Assembly: GCA_025964695.1 (NCBI GenBank)
Contig: JAOPYK010000219.1
Location: 46,050 to 110,049 of the forward strand
DNA from: Streptosporangiaceae bacterium
Lineage (GTDB): Bacteria; Actinomycetota; Actinomycetes; Streptosporangiales; Streptosporangiaceae
Length of the DNA stretch: 64,000 nt
Reading direction: 5' to 3'
The notes under the pieces were generated by a model. It saw only the letters and a program-made list of their open reading frames with translations. It had not been told where the DNA came from and did no database searches. A program made the translations under genes and the position numbers. Shown here piece by piece: positions 22,207-33,618 of this stretch. How positions within the stretch are numbered: the stretch's first letter is position 1; each line of letters opens with the position of its first letter.

Positions 22207-22617
22207 TCAGCTCCCCGTAAGGAACGAGAGTCGCACCTGTCGGTCCGGATTGTCGACATTGAGGTCCACGATCGATACAGACTGCCAGGTTCCGAGGGCC
22301 ATTCGCCCGGCGATGACAGGAATAGTGGCGTACGGCGGGACCAGCGCCGGCAAAACGTGAGAACGCCCATGCCCGCGGGATCCGTGGGCGTGCCGCCACC
22401 GATCATCCGCCGGGAGCAAGTCCCGCAGCGCGGCCAGCAGATCTTGATCGCTGCCCGCGCCGAGTTCTATCAGGGCCACTCCCGCGGTGGCGTGCGGCAC
22501 GAAAACGTGCAGCAGCCCGTCCCCGCCGGCCTCATGGGCGAACTCCCGGCATTCGGCCGTGATGTCGTGCACCACCTCGCGTCCGCCGGTCGACACACGG
22601 ATCACTGTGGTCTTCAT
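22207..22617 (-). CDS. YjbQ family protein (UPF0047)
   Basis: A 136-residue YjbQ/UPF0047 protein. Typical elements are HVFVPHATAGVALIELGAGSDQDLLAAL, the histidine-rich HAHGSRGHGRSHVLPALV and LGTWQSVSIVDLNVDNPDRQVRLSFL. Family members are annotated as secondary thiamine-phosphate synthases on the basis of weak activity in E. coli; the physiological role is unclear. Histidines and an aspartate suggest a metal site. Start ATG 22617. It starts 10 nt after the DUF1918 stop, so the two form an operon. Confidence 0.88.
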   Translation of the reverse strand: MKTTVIRVSTGGREVVHDITAECREFAHEAGGDGLLHVFVPHATAGVALIELGAGSDQDLLAALRDLLPADDRWRHAHGSRGHGRSHVLPALVPPYATIPVIAGRMALGTWQSVSIVDLNVDNPDRQVRLSFLTGS

Positions 22618-22627
22618 GGGTACCTGT

Positions 22628-22834
22628 CTACCCTGACATCCCGCCCTTGACCGAACGAGGCTCGACGACCGCATCGGGTCCTGGGCACACCGTCCGGGTG
22701 TGGCCATCTTCGAAACGGACGACATAGGGCGGGCCGCCGTCATCCCCGTGCACTTCGATGATCTCTCCGCTGTGATCCGGCTCCCCGACGGTGTTCCCGT
22801 GGACGTGCAGCCGGTCACCTACTGTCGCCTGCAT
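22628..22834 (-). CDS. DUF1918 domain protein
   Basis: A 68-residue protein of the DUF1918 family, an SH3-like small beta barrel. The conserved pattern is VGDRLHVHGNTVGEPDHSGEIIEV followed by PPYVVRFEDGHTRTVCPGPDAVV. Such proteins are common in actinobacteria and lack an assigned function. Start ATG 22834 lies behind a GGAGGTTAG sequence. First gene of a two-gene operon with yjbQ, divergent from aceE. Confidence 0.85.
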   Translation of the reverse strand: MQATVGDRLHVHGNTVGEPDHSGEIIEVHGDDGGPPYVVRFEDGHTRTVCPGPDAVVEPRSVKGGMSG

Positions 22835-23015
22835 GAACTAACCTCCGTACGTGTTGACTCCTTACTCCAAGAGTGCCCACCAAGCGGGGCCGGATATACC
22901 TGTTGACCAGCACAAATAGTTACTGGCCAGTAGAGATGCGTTAGCCGCACATACGTACCACGATGGTCATCATCAAGACGGCGACAGTCGTATACAGAAG
23001 CACAGAGGGGACCCC
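22835..23015. promoter_or_regulatory. aceE upstream region with palindrome
   Basis: The 181-bp divergent gap between DUF1918 and aceE contains a perfect 12-bp palindrome TACTGGCCAGTA (22921-22932), preceded 12 nt earlier by a partial copy of its half-site (TGACCAG). It is a candidate operator for pyruvate dehydrogenase control. The regulator is not identifiable. Confidence 0.4.
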
Positions 23016-25796
<2,781 letters not shown>

Positions 25797-25816
25797 CCCG
25801 TCCAGCACCACCCTGA

Positions 25817-25853
25817 AAAGGGGGGGCGTTCCCACCGGGAACGCCCCCCCTTT
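25817..25853. terminator. aceE terminator
   Basis: Perfect 17-bp arms at 25817-25833 and 25837-25853 with a 3-nt loop; the right arm ends in TTT. It follows aceE by 20 bp and faces the converging regulator gene ending at 25938. Confidence 0.92.
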
Positions 25854-25937
25854 CGCGATTCCCCGCCGGACCACCGGACCGCCGGACCACCTGCTGGAGG
25901 CGGGCAGAACGCGGTCGACCACGCCGTGGCGCGGTCC

Positions 25938-27824
25938 TCAGTCTCCGGTGGCGGTGCGGAGACGGTTGAGGCGGAGGGCCAGCTGGAGTTCCAGGGCACG
26001 TTCGGGGGACTGCCAATCGCCGCCCAGCAGCTGGCTCACCCGGTCCAGCCGCTGCGTGACGGTGTTGACGTGGATGTGCAGCCGTTCGGCGGCCTTCGAC
26101 AGGCTGCCGCCCGCGCCGAAGTAGGTCTCCAGCGTCTGCACCAGTGCGGTGCCACGGCGTTCGTCGTAGTCGAGCACCGCGCCCAGGACACCGGAGAGGA
26201 AGCCCGCGACGTCTCGGCTGTCGCCGATGAGCAGGCCGACGAAGCCCAGCTCGTCCGAGCTGGCCCCGTCACCGCAGCGCCCCAGCGAAAGCAGTGCCTC
26301 CGCGCACCGCTGGGCCTCCCGGTAGGCGTCCGCCACCGCGGCCGTGTCCACCACCGGCCCGGCGGCACCGACGGTCGTCGCCGTGCCGAGTGAGGCGCCT
26401 AGTTCCTTGGCCACCCGCCGCGCGGTAGTACCGGGGTCGCCGCCCGGAAGCAGGAGGATGGTCTCACCGCCACGGGCGGCCACCAGGCCGTGCTCCACCG
26501 CCGCGTGCGAGGCCGCCCAGAACGCGGCACGCTGCCGGTCACCACTGTGCCGGGCGACGACGAGCACGTGCGGGGACGCGAGGTCGACGCCGACCAGCCG
26601 GGCCCGGCTGCTTAGGGCCTCGGGGTCGGTGACCCTGCCGGTGAGCAGGTCGTCGAGCAGCTCGCCCCGCACCCGGCCCTCCGCCTCGGCGACGCTGCGC
26701 CGGAACAACAGCAGCAGCGCGGTGACCAGGGCGGCGCGTTCCAGGATCCGCTGGTCGGTGGCGGAGACCTCGCCGGGGGGCCGCAGCACCAGGATGCCGA
26801 GCGTCTCCGCGCCGGCCGCCATGGAGGTCACCCAGAGCTCGCCGCGCTGAACCGTACGCCCCAGCGAACGGGAGGCGCCGGCCGCGATGGCCACCTCGGC
26901 CTCGTCCAGCTCCCCGACCGGGCCGACGGCGGCCAGCCGCCGGCCGTCGGCGTCGAGCACGGCCAGCCCGCCGCCCAGGACGTCGATCACGACGGCCGCC
27001 ACGTCCTCCACTCCCCCGCCCCGGACGACCAGGGCGGTCATGCGGTCGTGCGCCTGCGCCGCTCGTTCCACGCCGGCGCTGCGGGCCTGGATCAGCTCGT
27101 TGGCCGCGCTCAGCTCGTCCAGCGCGGTCCTGGTCTCCTCCAGCAGCCGGGCGTTGTCGAGCGCGATCGCGGCGTGCGCGGCGAGCGAGGCCAGCAGCGT
27201 GACCTCCTCCTGGGCGAACGGGCGGGCACTGCGGTTGGCCGCCATGAGCACGCCGATCACCCGGGTGCCCAGCCGCATGGGAACGCCCAGAATCGCGACC
27301 AGGCCCTCCTCGTTGACCGCGGTGTCGATGTCGGTCGTATGCCGGAAACGACCGTCGGCGGGATAGCTCGCGCTGGTGTACGGGGTCGCCGTCTGGGCGA
27401 CCAGGCCACCGAGCCCGGCTCCCATCGGCAGCCGTAGAGCACGGAACGCCGCCGAGACCGACCCGTCGGTGATCCGCATGTAGGTATCGCCGCGCTCGTC
27501 GTCGTTCAGCGTCATGTACGAGATGTCGGCGTGCAGCAGCCGGCGGGCCCGGCGCACGATGGCCTCCAGCACCGCGTCGACGTCACGCAGCGCGGCCAGG
27601 TCACTGGCCGTGTCGAAGAGCGCGGACAGCTCGGCCTCCCTGCGGGCGCGGCGCTCCAGCAGCGTACGCACCCGCAGGGCGGCCAGTTTGGTGCGTTCGA
27701 GCTCCTCCAGCACCTCCGCCGGGACGGCCGCGGCCCGGGCCTCGAGCAACGGAGCCTCGAACTCGACCGGGGAGGCCTCGCGGGCGAGCAGCTCGAGAAA
27801 GACGGCGCAGGTCATAGGCCCCAT
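25938..27824 (-). CDS. GAF-domain PucR/CdaR-type transcriptional regulator
   Basis: A 628-residue regulator. A helical N-terminus (1-70) precedes a GAF domain at about 75-235 (LFDTASDLAALRDVDAVLEAIVRRARRLLHADISYMTLND; FAQEEVTLLASLAAHAAIALDNARLLEET). A coiled-coil linker and second sensor-like region follow. The C-terminal PucR helix-turn-helix is LVQTLETYFGAGGSLSKAAERLHIHVNTVTQRLDRVSQLLGGDW. Start ATG 27824 lies 2 nt below the stop of the 3-hydroxybutyrate dehydrogenase gene, so it is the last cistron of that operon. It probably activates the catabolic divergon in response to a small metabolite; the ligand is unknown. Confidence 0.88.
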   Translation of the reverse strand: MGPMTCAVFLELLAREASPVEFEAPLLEARAAAVPAEVLEELERTKLAALRVRTLLERRARREAELSALFDTASDLAALRDVDAVLEAIVRRARRLLHADISYMTLNDDERGDTYMRITDGSVSAAFRALRLPMGAGLGGLVAQTATPYTSASYPADGRFRHTTDIDTAVNEEGLVAILGVPMRLGTRVIGVLMAANRSARPFAQEEVTLLASLAAHAAIALDNARLLEETRTALDELSAANELIQARSAGVERAAQAHDRMTALVVRGGGVEDVAAVVIDVLGGGLAVLDADGRRLAAVGPVGELDEAEVAIAAGASRSLGRTVQRGELWVTSMAAGAETLGILVLRPPGEVSATDQRILERAALVTALLLLFRRSVAEAEGRVRGELLDDLLTGRVTDPEALSSRARLVGVDLASPHVLVVARHSGDRQRAAFWAASHAAVEHGLVAARGGETILLLPGGDPGTTARRVAKELGASLGTATTVGAAGPVVDTAAVADAYREAQRCAEALLSLGRCGDGASSDELGFVGLLIGDSRDVAGFLSGVLGAVLDYDERRGTALVQTLETYFGAGGSLSKAAERLHIHVNTVTQRLDRVSQLLGGDWQSPERALELQLALRLNRLRTATGD

Positions 27825-27826
27825 TG

Positions 27827-28609
27827 TCAGTGCGCTGTCCAGCCGCCGTCGACCGACAGGGAGCTGCCGGTGATCATCGAGGCCTGCGGCGTACAGAGGT
27901 AGGCGACCAGCTCAGCGACCTCGTCGGGTTCGATGAGCCGCCGGATCGCCGCCTTCGCCAGCATGATCCGGTCGAGCACCTCGTCCGGCTCCAGCCCGTG
28001 CGCCTTGGCCTGGTCGGCGATCTGGTCCTCCACCAGCGGTGTCCGGACGTAGGCCGGGTTGACGCAGTTGGAGGTCACCCCGTGCGCCGCGCCCTCCAGT
28101 GCGATCACTTTGGAGAGCCCCTCCAGCGCGTGCTTGGCGGTCACGTACGCCGCCTTGTACGGCGAGGCGCGCAGCCCGTGCACCGAGGAGAGGTTGACGA
28201 TCCGGCCCCAGCCGCGCTCGTACATGCCGGGCAGCGCACGGCGGCTGAGCCGGAACGGGGTCTCCACCATGATCCGCAGGATCTCCGCGAAGGTCTCCGG
28301 CGGGAACTCGGTCACCGGCGCCACGTGCTGGAAACCGGCGTTGTTCACCACGATGTCGACATCGCAGTCCAGCGTGTCGACCACCGCCATGTCGGAGAGG
28401 TCGGCGACCACGAAGGCGCCGCCGATCTCCTCGGCCACGGTCCGCGCCACGTCCGCCCGGACGTCGACGATGGTCACCTCGGCACCCGCCACGGCCAGCC
28501 GCCCCGCGCAGGCCCGGCCGATCCCGCTCGCCCCGCCGGTGACCAGTGCCCGGCGGCCTGTCAGATCCAGGTTGATCAACGGCTGCGCGGTAACGCTCGT
28601 TGAAACCAC
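27827..28609 (-). CDS. bdhA: 3-hydroxybutyrate dehydrogenase (SDR family)
   Basis: Oxidises (R)-3-hydroxybutyrate to acetoacetate with NAD+. The 260-residue SDR has the cofactor loop TGGASGIGRA, NNAGFQHVAPVTEFPPETF, the catalytic Ser in NLSSVHGLRASPYK and Tyr/Lys in AAYVTAKHALEGLSK. The pattern FQHVAPVTEFP, SVHGLRASPYKAAYV and NPAYVRTPLVEDQI is characteristic of 3-hydroxybutyrate dehydrogenases rather than of generic SDRs. GTG start 28609 follows AGGAG by 7 nt. It sits between an ABC permease gene and the GAF-PucR regulator, opposite a CoA-transferase operon that could activate its product. Confidence 0.92.
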   Translation of the reverse strand: MVSTSVTAQPLINLDLTGRRALVTGGASGIGRACAGRLAVAGAEVTIVDVRADVARTVAEEIGGAFVVADLSDMAVVDTLDCDVDIVVNNAGFQHVAPVTEFPPETFAEILRIMVETPFRLSRRALPGMYERGWGRIVNLSSVHGLRASPYKAAYVTAKHALEGLSKVIALEGAAHGVTSNCVNPAYVRTPLVEDQIADQAKAHGLEPDEVLDRIMLAKAAIRRLIEPDEVAELVAYLCTPQASMITGSSLSVDGGWTAH

Positions 28610-28625
28610 AGCAGTGCTCCTGTTC

Positions 28626-29636
28626 CTATGCGGGTGAGCTCAGTCGCCCGGGCGCGCCGTCGGCCGCCGGTGCGACGGCGGACGGCGCGGGTCGGTGCCG
28701 GGCTGCGTGGGCCTCCAGCAGGTCACGGGCCGTGCCCCAGATGCCACGGCGGAAGACCAGCACGATGACCACGAAGATGCCGCCGGTGACGATGCCGATC
28801 TCCTGGAAGCCGGCGGTCGCCAGATAGTCGTTGAGCTCCACCACCAGGGCCGCGCCGAGCGCACCACCCCACAGCGTGCCTATGCCGCCGAGCACCACCA
28901 TCATCACGACCTGCCCGGAGGTGGTCCAGTAGACATCCTGCTGCGAGGCGAACCCGTGGCTGATCGAATACAGTCCTCCGGCGAGTCCCGACAAACCGGC
29001 CGACAGCACGAACGCCAGGAGCTTGTAGCGGTCGACCGGGTATCCCAGCGACTGCGCCCGTGCGGGGTTGTCCCTGATCGAGACCAGCACCCGGCCGAAT
29101 GGCGACCGTACGATCCGCCAGACGGCGAACAGGCCGGCCAGCACCAGGGGCAGGCCTGCGTAGTAGAAGATGAACGGGTCGGACAGGTCCACCCCGAACA
29201 GCTCGCGGGGCACACCCTGCAGCCCGTTCTCCCCGCCGGTCAGGTCCCGCCACTGGTTGACAACGAAATAGATCATCTGCGCGAAGGCCAGGGTGACCAT
29301 GGCGAAGTAGATGCCGCGCAGCCGTACCGACAGATAGCCGATCGGCACGGCCAGCGCCGCAGCGAACAGCGCCCCACCGAGCACCGCGACCGGGAACGGC
29401 ACTCCCCAGTGCAGCGCGATGAGCCCGGAGACGTAGGAGGCACTCCCCCAGAAGGCGGCGTGCCCGAAAGACAGCAGCCCGGTGAAGCCGAGCAGCAGGT
29501 CGACGGCGGCGGCGAACAGCGCCCAGCAGGCGATGTCCATGGCGACCGGCGGATAGACCATCCACGGCAGCGCCAGGGCCGCGAGCACTCCGATCGCCAG
29601 CAGCACGGGCCGTGCGGCCAGACGGGACAAGATCAC
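28626..29636 (-). CDS. livM: branched-chain-type ABC transporter permease LivM
   Basis: A 336-residue permease with about 8-10 hydrophobic helices. AAVDLLLGFTGLLSFGHAAFWGSASYVSGL and the cytoplasmic EAA-like loop RSPFGRVLVSIRDNPARAQSLGYPVDRYKLLAFVLSA are LivM signatures. The GTG start at 29636 sits behind AGGAGGTACTGCA and overlaps the stop codon of a 28-codon open frame. It works with LivH, LivG, LivF and the binding protein. Liv-type transporters carry amino acids, urea, amides or short carboxylates; the neighbouring bdhA points to 3-hydroxybutyrate-like substrates, which is inference. Confidence 0.92.
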   Translation of the reverse strand: MILSRLAARPVLLAIGVLAALALPWMVYPPVAMDIACWALFAAAVDLLLGFTGLLSFGHAAFWGSASYVSGLIALHWGVPFPVAVLGGALFAAALAVPIGYLSVRLRGIYFAMVTLAFAQMIYFVVNQWRDLTGGENGLQGVPRELFGVDLSDPFIFYYAGLPLVLAGLFAVWRIVRSPFGRVLVSIRDNPARAQSLGYPVDRYKLLAFVLSAGLSGLAGGLYSISHGFASQQDVYWTTSGQVVMMVVLGGIGTLWGGALGAALVVELNDYLATAGFQEIGIVTGGIFVVIVLVFRRGIWGTARDLLEAHAARHRPAPSAVAPAADGAPGRLSSPA

Positions 29637-29719
29637 TGCAGTACCTCCTGTTCACTCCGCCCGCTCGGCAGGTCCTCGCCGTCCGGGGCTCTCACCGCCG
29701 CCTCGCGAACCTCGCTCAC
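29633..29719 (-). CDS. 28-aa small open frame coupled between livH and livM
   Basis: A 29-codon frame that starts with GTG 29719, which overlaps the livH stop as GTGA, behind GAGGAGG inside the livH end. It stops with a TGA that overlaps the livM GTG start, again as GTGA. The peptide begins VSEVREAAVRAPDGED and ends SEQEVLQ, charged and hydrophilic. The exact double coupling suggests it is translated, either as a leader that carries ribosomes across the 79-nt gap or as a small protein. No homolog is known to me. Confidence 0.45.
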   Translation of the reverse strand: MSEVREAAVRAPDGEDLPSGRSEQEVLQ

Positions 29720-30576
29720 GCGGCCTCCTCTCGTCCGAACAGGCCCGCCGGGCGCCAGAGCAGCACGACGGCCATGAGGATGAACACCAGGGTCTGGGAC
29801 AACGCCGGCACGTACAGGTTGCCGAGCGCGGAGATGAGCCCGATGGCGAAGCCCGCCGCGACCGATCCGAAGATCGAGCCCAGTCCGCCGATCACCACGA
29901 CGGCGAAGACGGTGATGATCAGGTCGCCGCCCATCAGCGGGTTGACCGCGCGCATCGGCGCGGCCAGCACTCCGGCCAGCCCGGCGAGCGCGACGCCGAA
30001 CCCGAACACGGGGGTCACCCACCGGGCGACGTCGATGCCCAGTGCCCGGGTGAGCTCCGGCCGTTCCGTGGCGGCCCGGACGATCATGCCTACCCTGGTA
30101 CGGGTCAGGACGACCCAGACGAGTACGCAGACGACGACCGAGACGCCCAGCACGAACACCTGGTAAGCGGGATAGGAGAACAGCCCGAGGTCGATCGAGC
30201 CCGCGAGCTGAGTGGGGCGCGGGTAGGGCTGGGACTGGACTCCGTACTCACGCTTCACCAGGTCCTGCAGGATCAGCGCGAGCCCGAAGGTGAACAGGAA
30301 GTTGTAGAGCGGGTCGAGCGGGGCCAGCCGCCGGATGAACAGCCGTTCCACCGCGATCCCGCCCAGGCCCAGCACTATCGGGACCAGGACCAGCGCGAGC
30401 CAGAAGTTCACGCCGAAGGAGTCCAGCAGCACGTACGACCCGAACGCACCGAGCATGTAGAAGGCACCGTGGGCGAAGTTGACCACGCCGAGCATCCCGA
30501 AGATGACGGCGAGGCCGAGGGCGAGCAAGGCGTAGAACGCCCCGCCCACCAGCCCGTTGAAGGCCTGTTGCAGCAT
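29716..30576 (-). CDS. livH: branched-chain-type ABC transporter permease LivH
   Basis: A 286-residue permease with about 8 hydrophobic helices. The N-terminus MLQQAFNGLVGGAFYALLALGLAVIFGMLGVVNFAHGAFYMLGAF is the classic LivH opening (gene for LivH-type proteins start with this GLxxGxxYALxALGLxLIFG pattern). The loop RTRVGMIVRAATERPELTRALGIDVARW is the ATPase-coupling EAA element. Start ATG 30576, 8 nt after the binding-protein gene stop. It pairs with LivM to form the membrane channel. Confidence 0.92.
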   Translation of the reverse strand: MLQQAFNGLVGGAFYALLALGLAVIFGMLGVVNFAHGAFYMLGAFGSYVLLDSFGVNFWLALVLVPIVLGLGGIAVERLFIRRLAPLDPLYNFLFTFGLALILQDLVKREYGVQSQPYPRPTQLAGSIDLGLFSYPAYQVFVLGVSVVVCVLVWVVLTRTRVGMIVRAATERPELTRALGIDVARWVTPVFGFGVALAGLAGVLAAPMRAVNPLMGGDLIITVFAVVVIGGLGSIFGSVAAGFAIGLISALGNLYVPALSQTLVFILMAVVLLWRPAGLFGREEAA

Positions 30577-30584
30577 GGCCGCCC

Positions 30585-31823
30585 CTACAGCTTGCAGCCG
30601 GGGTCGGCCGGCTGGAACGCCTGGTCGGCCGGGATGGTCTTGAGGACCTTCTCGTAGTCCCAGGGCTCCTTGACCTCGCTGGACGGCTTCACCTGGGCCA
30701 GGGACACGTCGTGCAGCAGCAGGTGGTCCTGTGCCCGGATGGTCGCGTTGTGGGCGAAGGAGTCGTTGAACTTGAGGCCTTCGAGCTGCTTGACCACGGT
30801 GTCGGACTTGTCGGTGCCGGACCGCTGCACCGCCTCGAGGTACTGCGTGGCCGCAGAGTAGTTGGCGGCGTTCGGAAAGGTCGGCCGCTTGCCCGTCTTG
30901 GCCAGGAACTTGTCAGCCCAGGCGCGGTTCTCCGGGGAGGCGTTCCAGTACCACGCGTCGCTGAACTTGGTGCCGGCCAGCGCATCCGACCCGAGGGAGT
31001 GGATGTCGGTGATGAACATCAGCCCGACCGCGAGCCCGATGCCCTTGTCGCGCAGCTTGTACTCGTTGTACTGCTTCACGAGGTTGACCAGGTCACCGCC
31101 GGCCTGCATGGTGCCGAGCACCTGCGGCTTCGGGCTGAGACCGGGGGCCTTCAGCAGGAACGTGGAGAAGTTGTCGTTGGGGTAGGGCGTGGGATCGCTC
31201 TTGATGATGGTGCCGCCGGCGCCCTTCACCGCGGCGGTGAAGTTCTTGTTCATGTCCTGGCCGAACGCGTAGTCCGGGTAGACGATGTACCAGTTCTTCG
31301 CGCCGTCCTTGGTCACCGTGTCGCCGGTGCCGTGCGCCAGCATGTAGGTGTTGTAGCCGTAGTGGAAGGTGTACTTGTTGCACTGGGCACCTTCGAGTGC
31401 GGTGGTGGCGGCGCCCACGTCGAAGAACACCTTCTTCTTGGCCTTGGCGATGTTGGCGACCGCGAGCGCGGCGGCCGACGACGGCACGTCGAGGATCACG
31501 TCTGCCTGCTGCCGGTCGTAGAGCTCCTGGGCCTTGGTGTTGGCGATGTCCGGCTTGTTCTGGTGGTCGGCGGAGAGCACGTCGATCTTCTTGGCGACGG
31601 CCTTGTCGCCGTACTTGGCCTTGTAGTCGGCGACCGCCATCTTGACGGCCTCGACGCTGCCCTTGCCGGACAGGTCGGCGTAGATTGCGGACTGGTCGTT
31701 GAGCACGCCCAGCACGACCTTGCCGTCGCTGATCTTCCCCCCGCCCCCGCCGGGTCCGCCCGCACAGCCGGCGAGCAGTGCTCCGGTGACCGCGAGCACG
31801 GCCGTACGTCCGAAGGCATTCAT
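30585..31823 (-). CDS. ABC transporter substrate-binding lipoprotein (LivK-like)
   Basis: A 412-residue lipoprotein with lipobox LLAGC (lipid cysteine at residue 20) followed by a Gly-rich linker. The periplasmic-binding fold type 1 is evident: GKVVLGVLNDQSAIYADLSGKGSVEAVKMAVADY, then DVPSSAAALAVANIAKAKKKVFFDVGAATTALEG and NWYIVYPDYAFGQDMNKNF. Start ATG 31823 with GGGAGAAG upstream. In this family the ligand varies widely (amino acids, amides, aromatic acids, short hydroxy acids). The operon neighbour bdhA suggests a 3-hydroxy acid. Automatic labels of branched-chain amino acid binding should be treated with caution. Confidence 0.9.
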   Translation of the reverse strand: MNAFGRTAVLAVTGALLAGCAGGPGGGGGKISDGKVVLGVLNDQSAIYADLSGKGSVEAVKMAVADYKAKYGDKAVAKKIDVLSADHQNKPDIANTKAQELYDRQQADVILDVPSSAAALAVANIAKAKKKVFFDVGAATTALEGAQCNKYTFHYGYNTYMLAHGTGDTVTKDGAKNWYIVYPDYAFGQDMNKNFTAAVKGAGGTIIKSDPTPYPNDNFSTFLLKAPGLSPKPQVLGTMQAGGDLVNLVKQYNEYKLRDKGIGLAVGLMFITDIHSLGSDALAGTKFSDAWYWNASPENRAWADKFLAKTGKRPTFPNAANYSAATQYLEAVQRSGTDKSDTVVKQLEGLKFNDSFAHNATIRAQDHLLLHDVSLAQVKPSSEVKEPWDYEKVLKTIPADQAFQPADPGCKL

Positions 31824-31839
31824 GGTCTTCTCCCTTGAT

Positions 31840-32532
31840 TCAGATTCCGAGGTAGTCGAGGAGCTCGTGTTCGCGTGCCCGCATCTGGTCGTTGTCCAGG
31901 GACTCGACGATGCGGCCCTCGGCGAGCAGGTAGTGACGGTCGGCCACGGTCGCGGCGAAGTGCACGTTCTGCTCGATGAGCAGCACCGTGACGCCCTGCC
32001 GTTTGACCTCGCGGAGGATGTCGCCGATCTGCTGGACGATCAGCGGGGACAGCCCCTCCGTGGGTTCGTCGCAGAGCAGCAGCCGGGCGCCCGTCCGCAG
32101 CACCCGGGCGAGCGCGAGCATCTGCTGTTCGCCGCCGGACAGCTTGGTACCGGCGAACTTCCGGCGCTCACGCAGCCGGGGAAACGTCTCGTACACCCGC
32201 TCCAGCGGCCACGGCTCCGGGCCGACCGCCGGCGGGAGGGTGAGGTTCTCCTCGACGCTGAGGGTGGCGTAGATGCCGCGATCGTCCGGGACGTAGCCGA
32301 GCCCGCGCCGTACCCTCCGGTGGGCGGCCAGCCCGGTGACGTCGTCGCCGCGAAAGGCGACGGCACCCTCGGCGCGGTCGTGCAGACCCATGATGCAGCG
32401 CAGCAGCGTGGTCTTGCCCGCGCCGTTGCGGCCGACCAGGGTGACGATCTCGCCGTCCGCGACCTGCAGCGACACCTCCCGCAGGACCTGGGCCTCGCCG
32501 TACCAGGCGGAGAGCTTCTCAACCGTGAGCAT
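31840..32532 (-). CDS. livF: branched-chain-type ABC transporter ATPase LivF
   Basis: A 230-residue ATPase. Walker A is GRNGAGKTT, the signature LSGGEQQMLALARVL and Walker B LLLCDEPTEGLSP. The opening LTVEKLSAWYGEAQVLREVSLQVADGEIVTLVG and GLGYVPDDRGIYATLSVEENL are LivF hallmarks. Its ATG start overlaps the livG 3' end by 14 nt, so translation is coupled. It dimerises with LivG to power the importer. Confidence 0.93.
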   Translation of the reverse strand: MLTVEKLSAWYGEAQVLREVSLQVADGEIVTLVGRNGAGKTTLLRCIMGLHDRAEGAVAFRGDDVTGLAAHRRVRRGLGYVPDDRGIYATLSVEENLTLPPAVGPEPWPLERVYETFPRLRERRKFAGTKLSGGEQQMLALARVLRTGARLLLCDEPTEGLSPLIVQQIGDILREVKRQGVTVLLIEQNVHFAATVADRHYLLAEGRIVESLDNDQMRAREHELLDYLGI

Positions 32533-33277
32533 GGGCGTCTCCCAGATAGGCGCTGATGACCCGTGGATCGTGGCGGATCTCGGCGTACGGGCCCTCGACC
32601 AGCACGCGGCCGTTCTGCAGCACGGTGACCCGGTCGGCGAGGGTGGAGACGACGCTCATGTTGTGCTCGACCATGACGACCGTCCGGCCCTGCCGGACCC
32701 TGCCGACCAGTTCCACCGTCCGCTCGATGTCCTCCACGCCCATGCCCGCCGTCGGTTCGTCCAGCAGCAGCACCTTGGGGTCGAGGGCCAGGGCCAGGGC
32801 GAGTTCCAGGGCGCGCTTGCGGCCGTAGGCGAGGGTGCCCGCGGGGATCTCGGCGTGGTCGGCCAGCCCCACCTGGTCGAGCAGCTCCATCGCCCGGCCG
32901 GAGAACCGGTCGAGTGCCTTGTCCGAGCGCCAGAACCGCCAGCCCAGGCTGGTACCGCTCTGCAGCGCCAGCTCGACGTGCTCACGGGGTGTCAGCTGCG
33001 CGAACAGGCTCGTGATCTGGAAGGACCTGGCCACGCCCAGCCGGGCGACCTGTTCGGGGCGCCTGCCGGCCAGGTCCCGGTCGCCGAGCAGGATGCTCCC
33101 GGCCGTGGGGGTGAGGAACCCGGTCAGCAGGTTGAACAGGGTGGTCTTGCCGGCCCCGTTCGGACCGACCAACGCGTGCACGCTGCCCTCGGCGACGTCC
33201 AGGTCCACTCCGTCGACGGCGCGGAAACCCCTGAACTCTTTGACCAGGCCCTGTGCTCTGAGAACAGGACCGTCCAT
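32519..33277 (-). CDS. livG: branched-chain-type ABC transporter ATPase LivG
   Basis: A 252-residue ATPase. Walker A is GPNGAGKTTLFNLLTG, the signature region LAYGRKRALELALAL (LivG-type variant of LSGGQ) and Walker B LLLDEPTAGM. VARSFQITSLFAQLTPREHVELAL and the C-terminal NGRVLVEGPYAEIRHDPRVISAYLGD are typical of LivG. Start ATG 33277 behind AGGAGGACGCGC. It is the first gene of a seven-cistron leftward operon (livG, livF, binding protein, livH, livM, bdhA, regulator). Confidence 0.93.
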   Translation of the reverse strand: MDGPVLRAQGLVKEFRGFRAVDGVDLDVAEGSVHALVGPNGAGKTTLFNLLTGFLTPTAGSILLGDRDLAGRRPEQVARLGVARSFQITSLFAQLTPREHVELALQSGTSLGWRFWRSDKALDRFSGRAMELLDQVGLADHAEIPAGTLAYGRKRALELALALALDPKVLLLDEPTAGMGVEDIERTVELVGRVRQGRTVVMVEHNMSVVSTLADRVTVLQNGRVLVEGPYAEIRHDPRVISAYLGDAHAHG

Positions 33278-33618
33278 GCGCGTCCTCCTGTGTCCGTCCG
33301 TGTCGCTCGTCCGTGTGATTCGTCCGTGATGTCCGGCCGTGGGTGTCCAGTCCGTGGTGTCCGGCCGAATGACCTGATGGGCCTGATGAGCCGGGCCATG
33401 TGACGCGGAACACTAAGTCGGCGTCGGAGCCGGTTCCATGTGGTCTCGGCACACATTCACGACCCGCCGTACGGGGATGGCTTACATCACTCGCAGCTCA
33501 GGACCAGATCACACGTGCCTCCGTGTGGATATGTGGACCTGCCACGTAGGAACGGCGGCATCCGGTTCCGTACGGTCCCGTTCGTCCGGCTTCGCGGACG
33601 CTCACACGGAGGTGACAC
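33278..33618. promoter_or_regulatory. divergent promoter region of the hydroxybutyrate divergon with short repeats
   Basis: This 341-bp gap separates livG (leftward) from scoA (rightward). The left third (33290-33368) is a degenerate repeat array: TCCGTG recurs four times, several within TCGTCCGTG, and TGTCCGGCCG occurs twice (33330-33339, 33358-33367). These may be regulator sites. The remainder holds no convincing gene. The scoA ribosome site GGAGGTGACAC ends the region. Confidence 0.5.
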
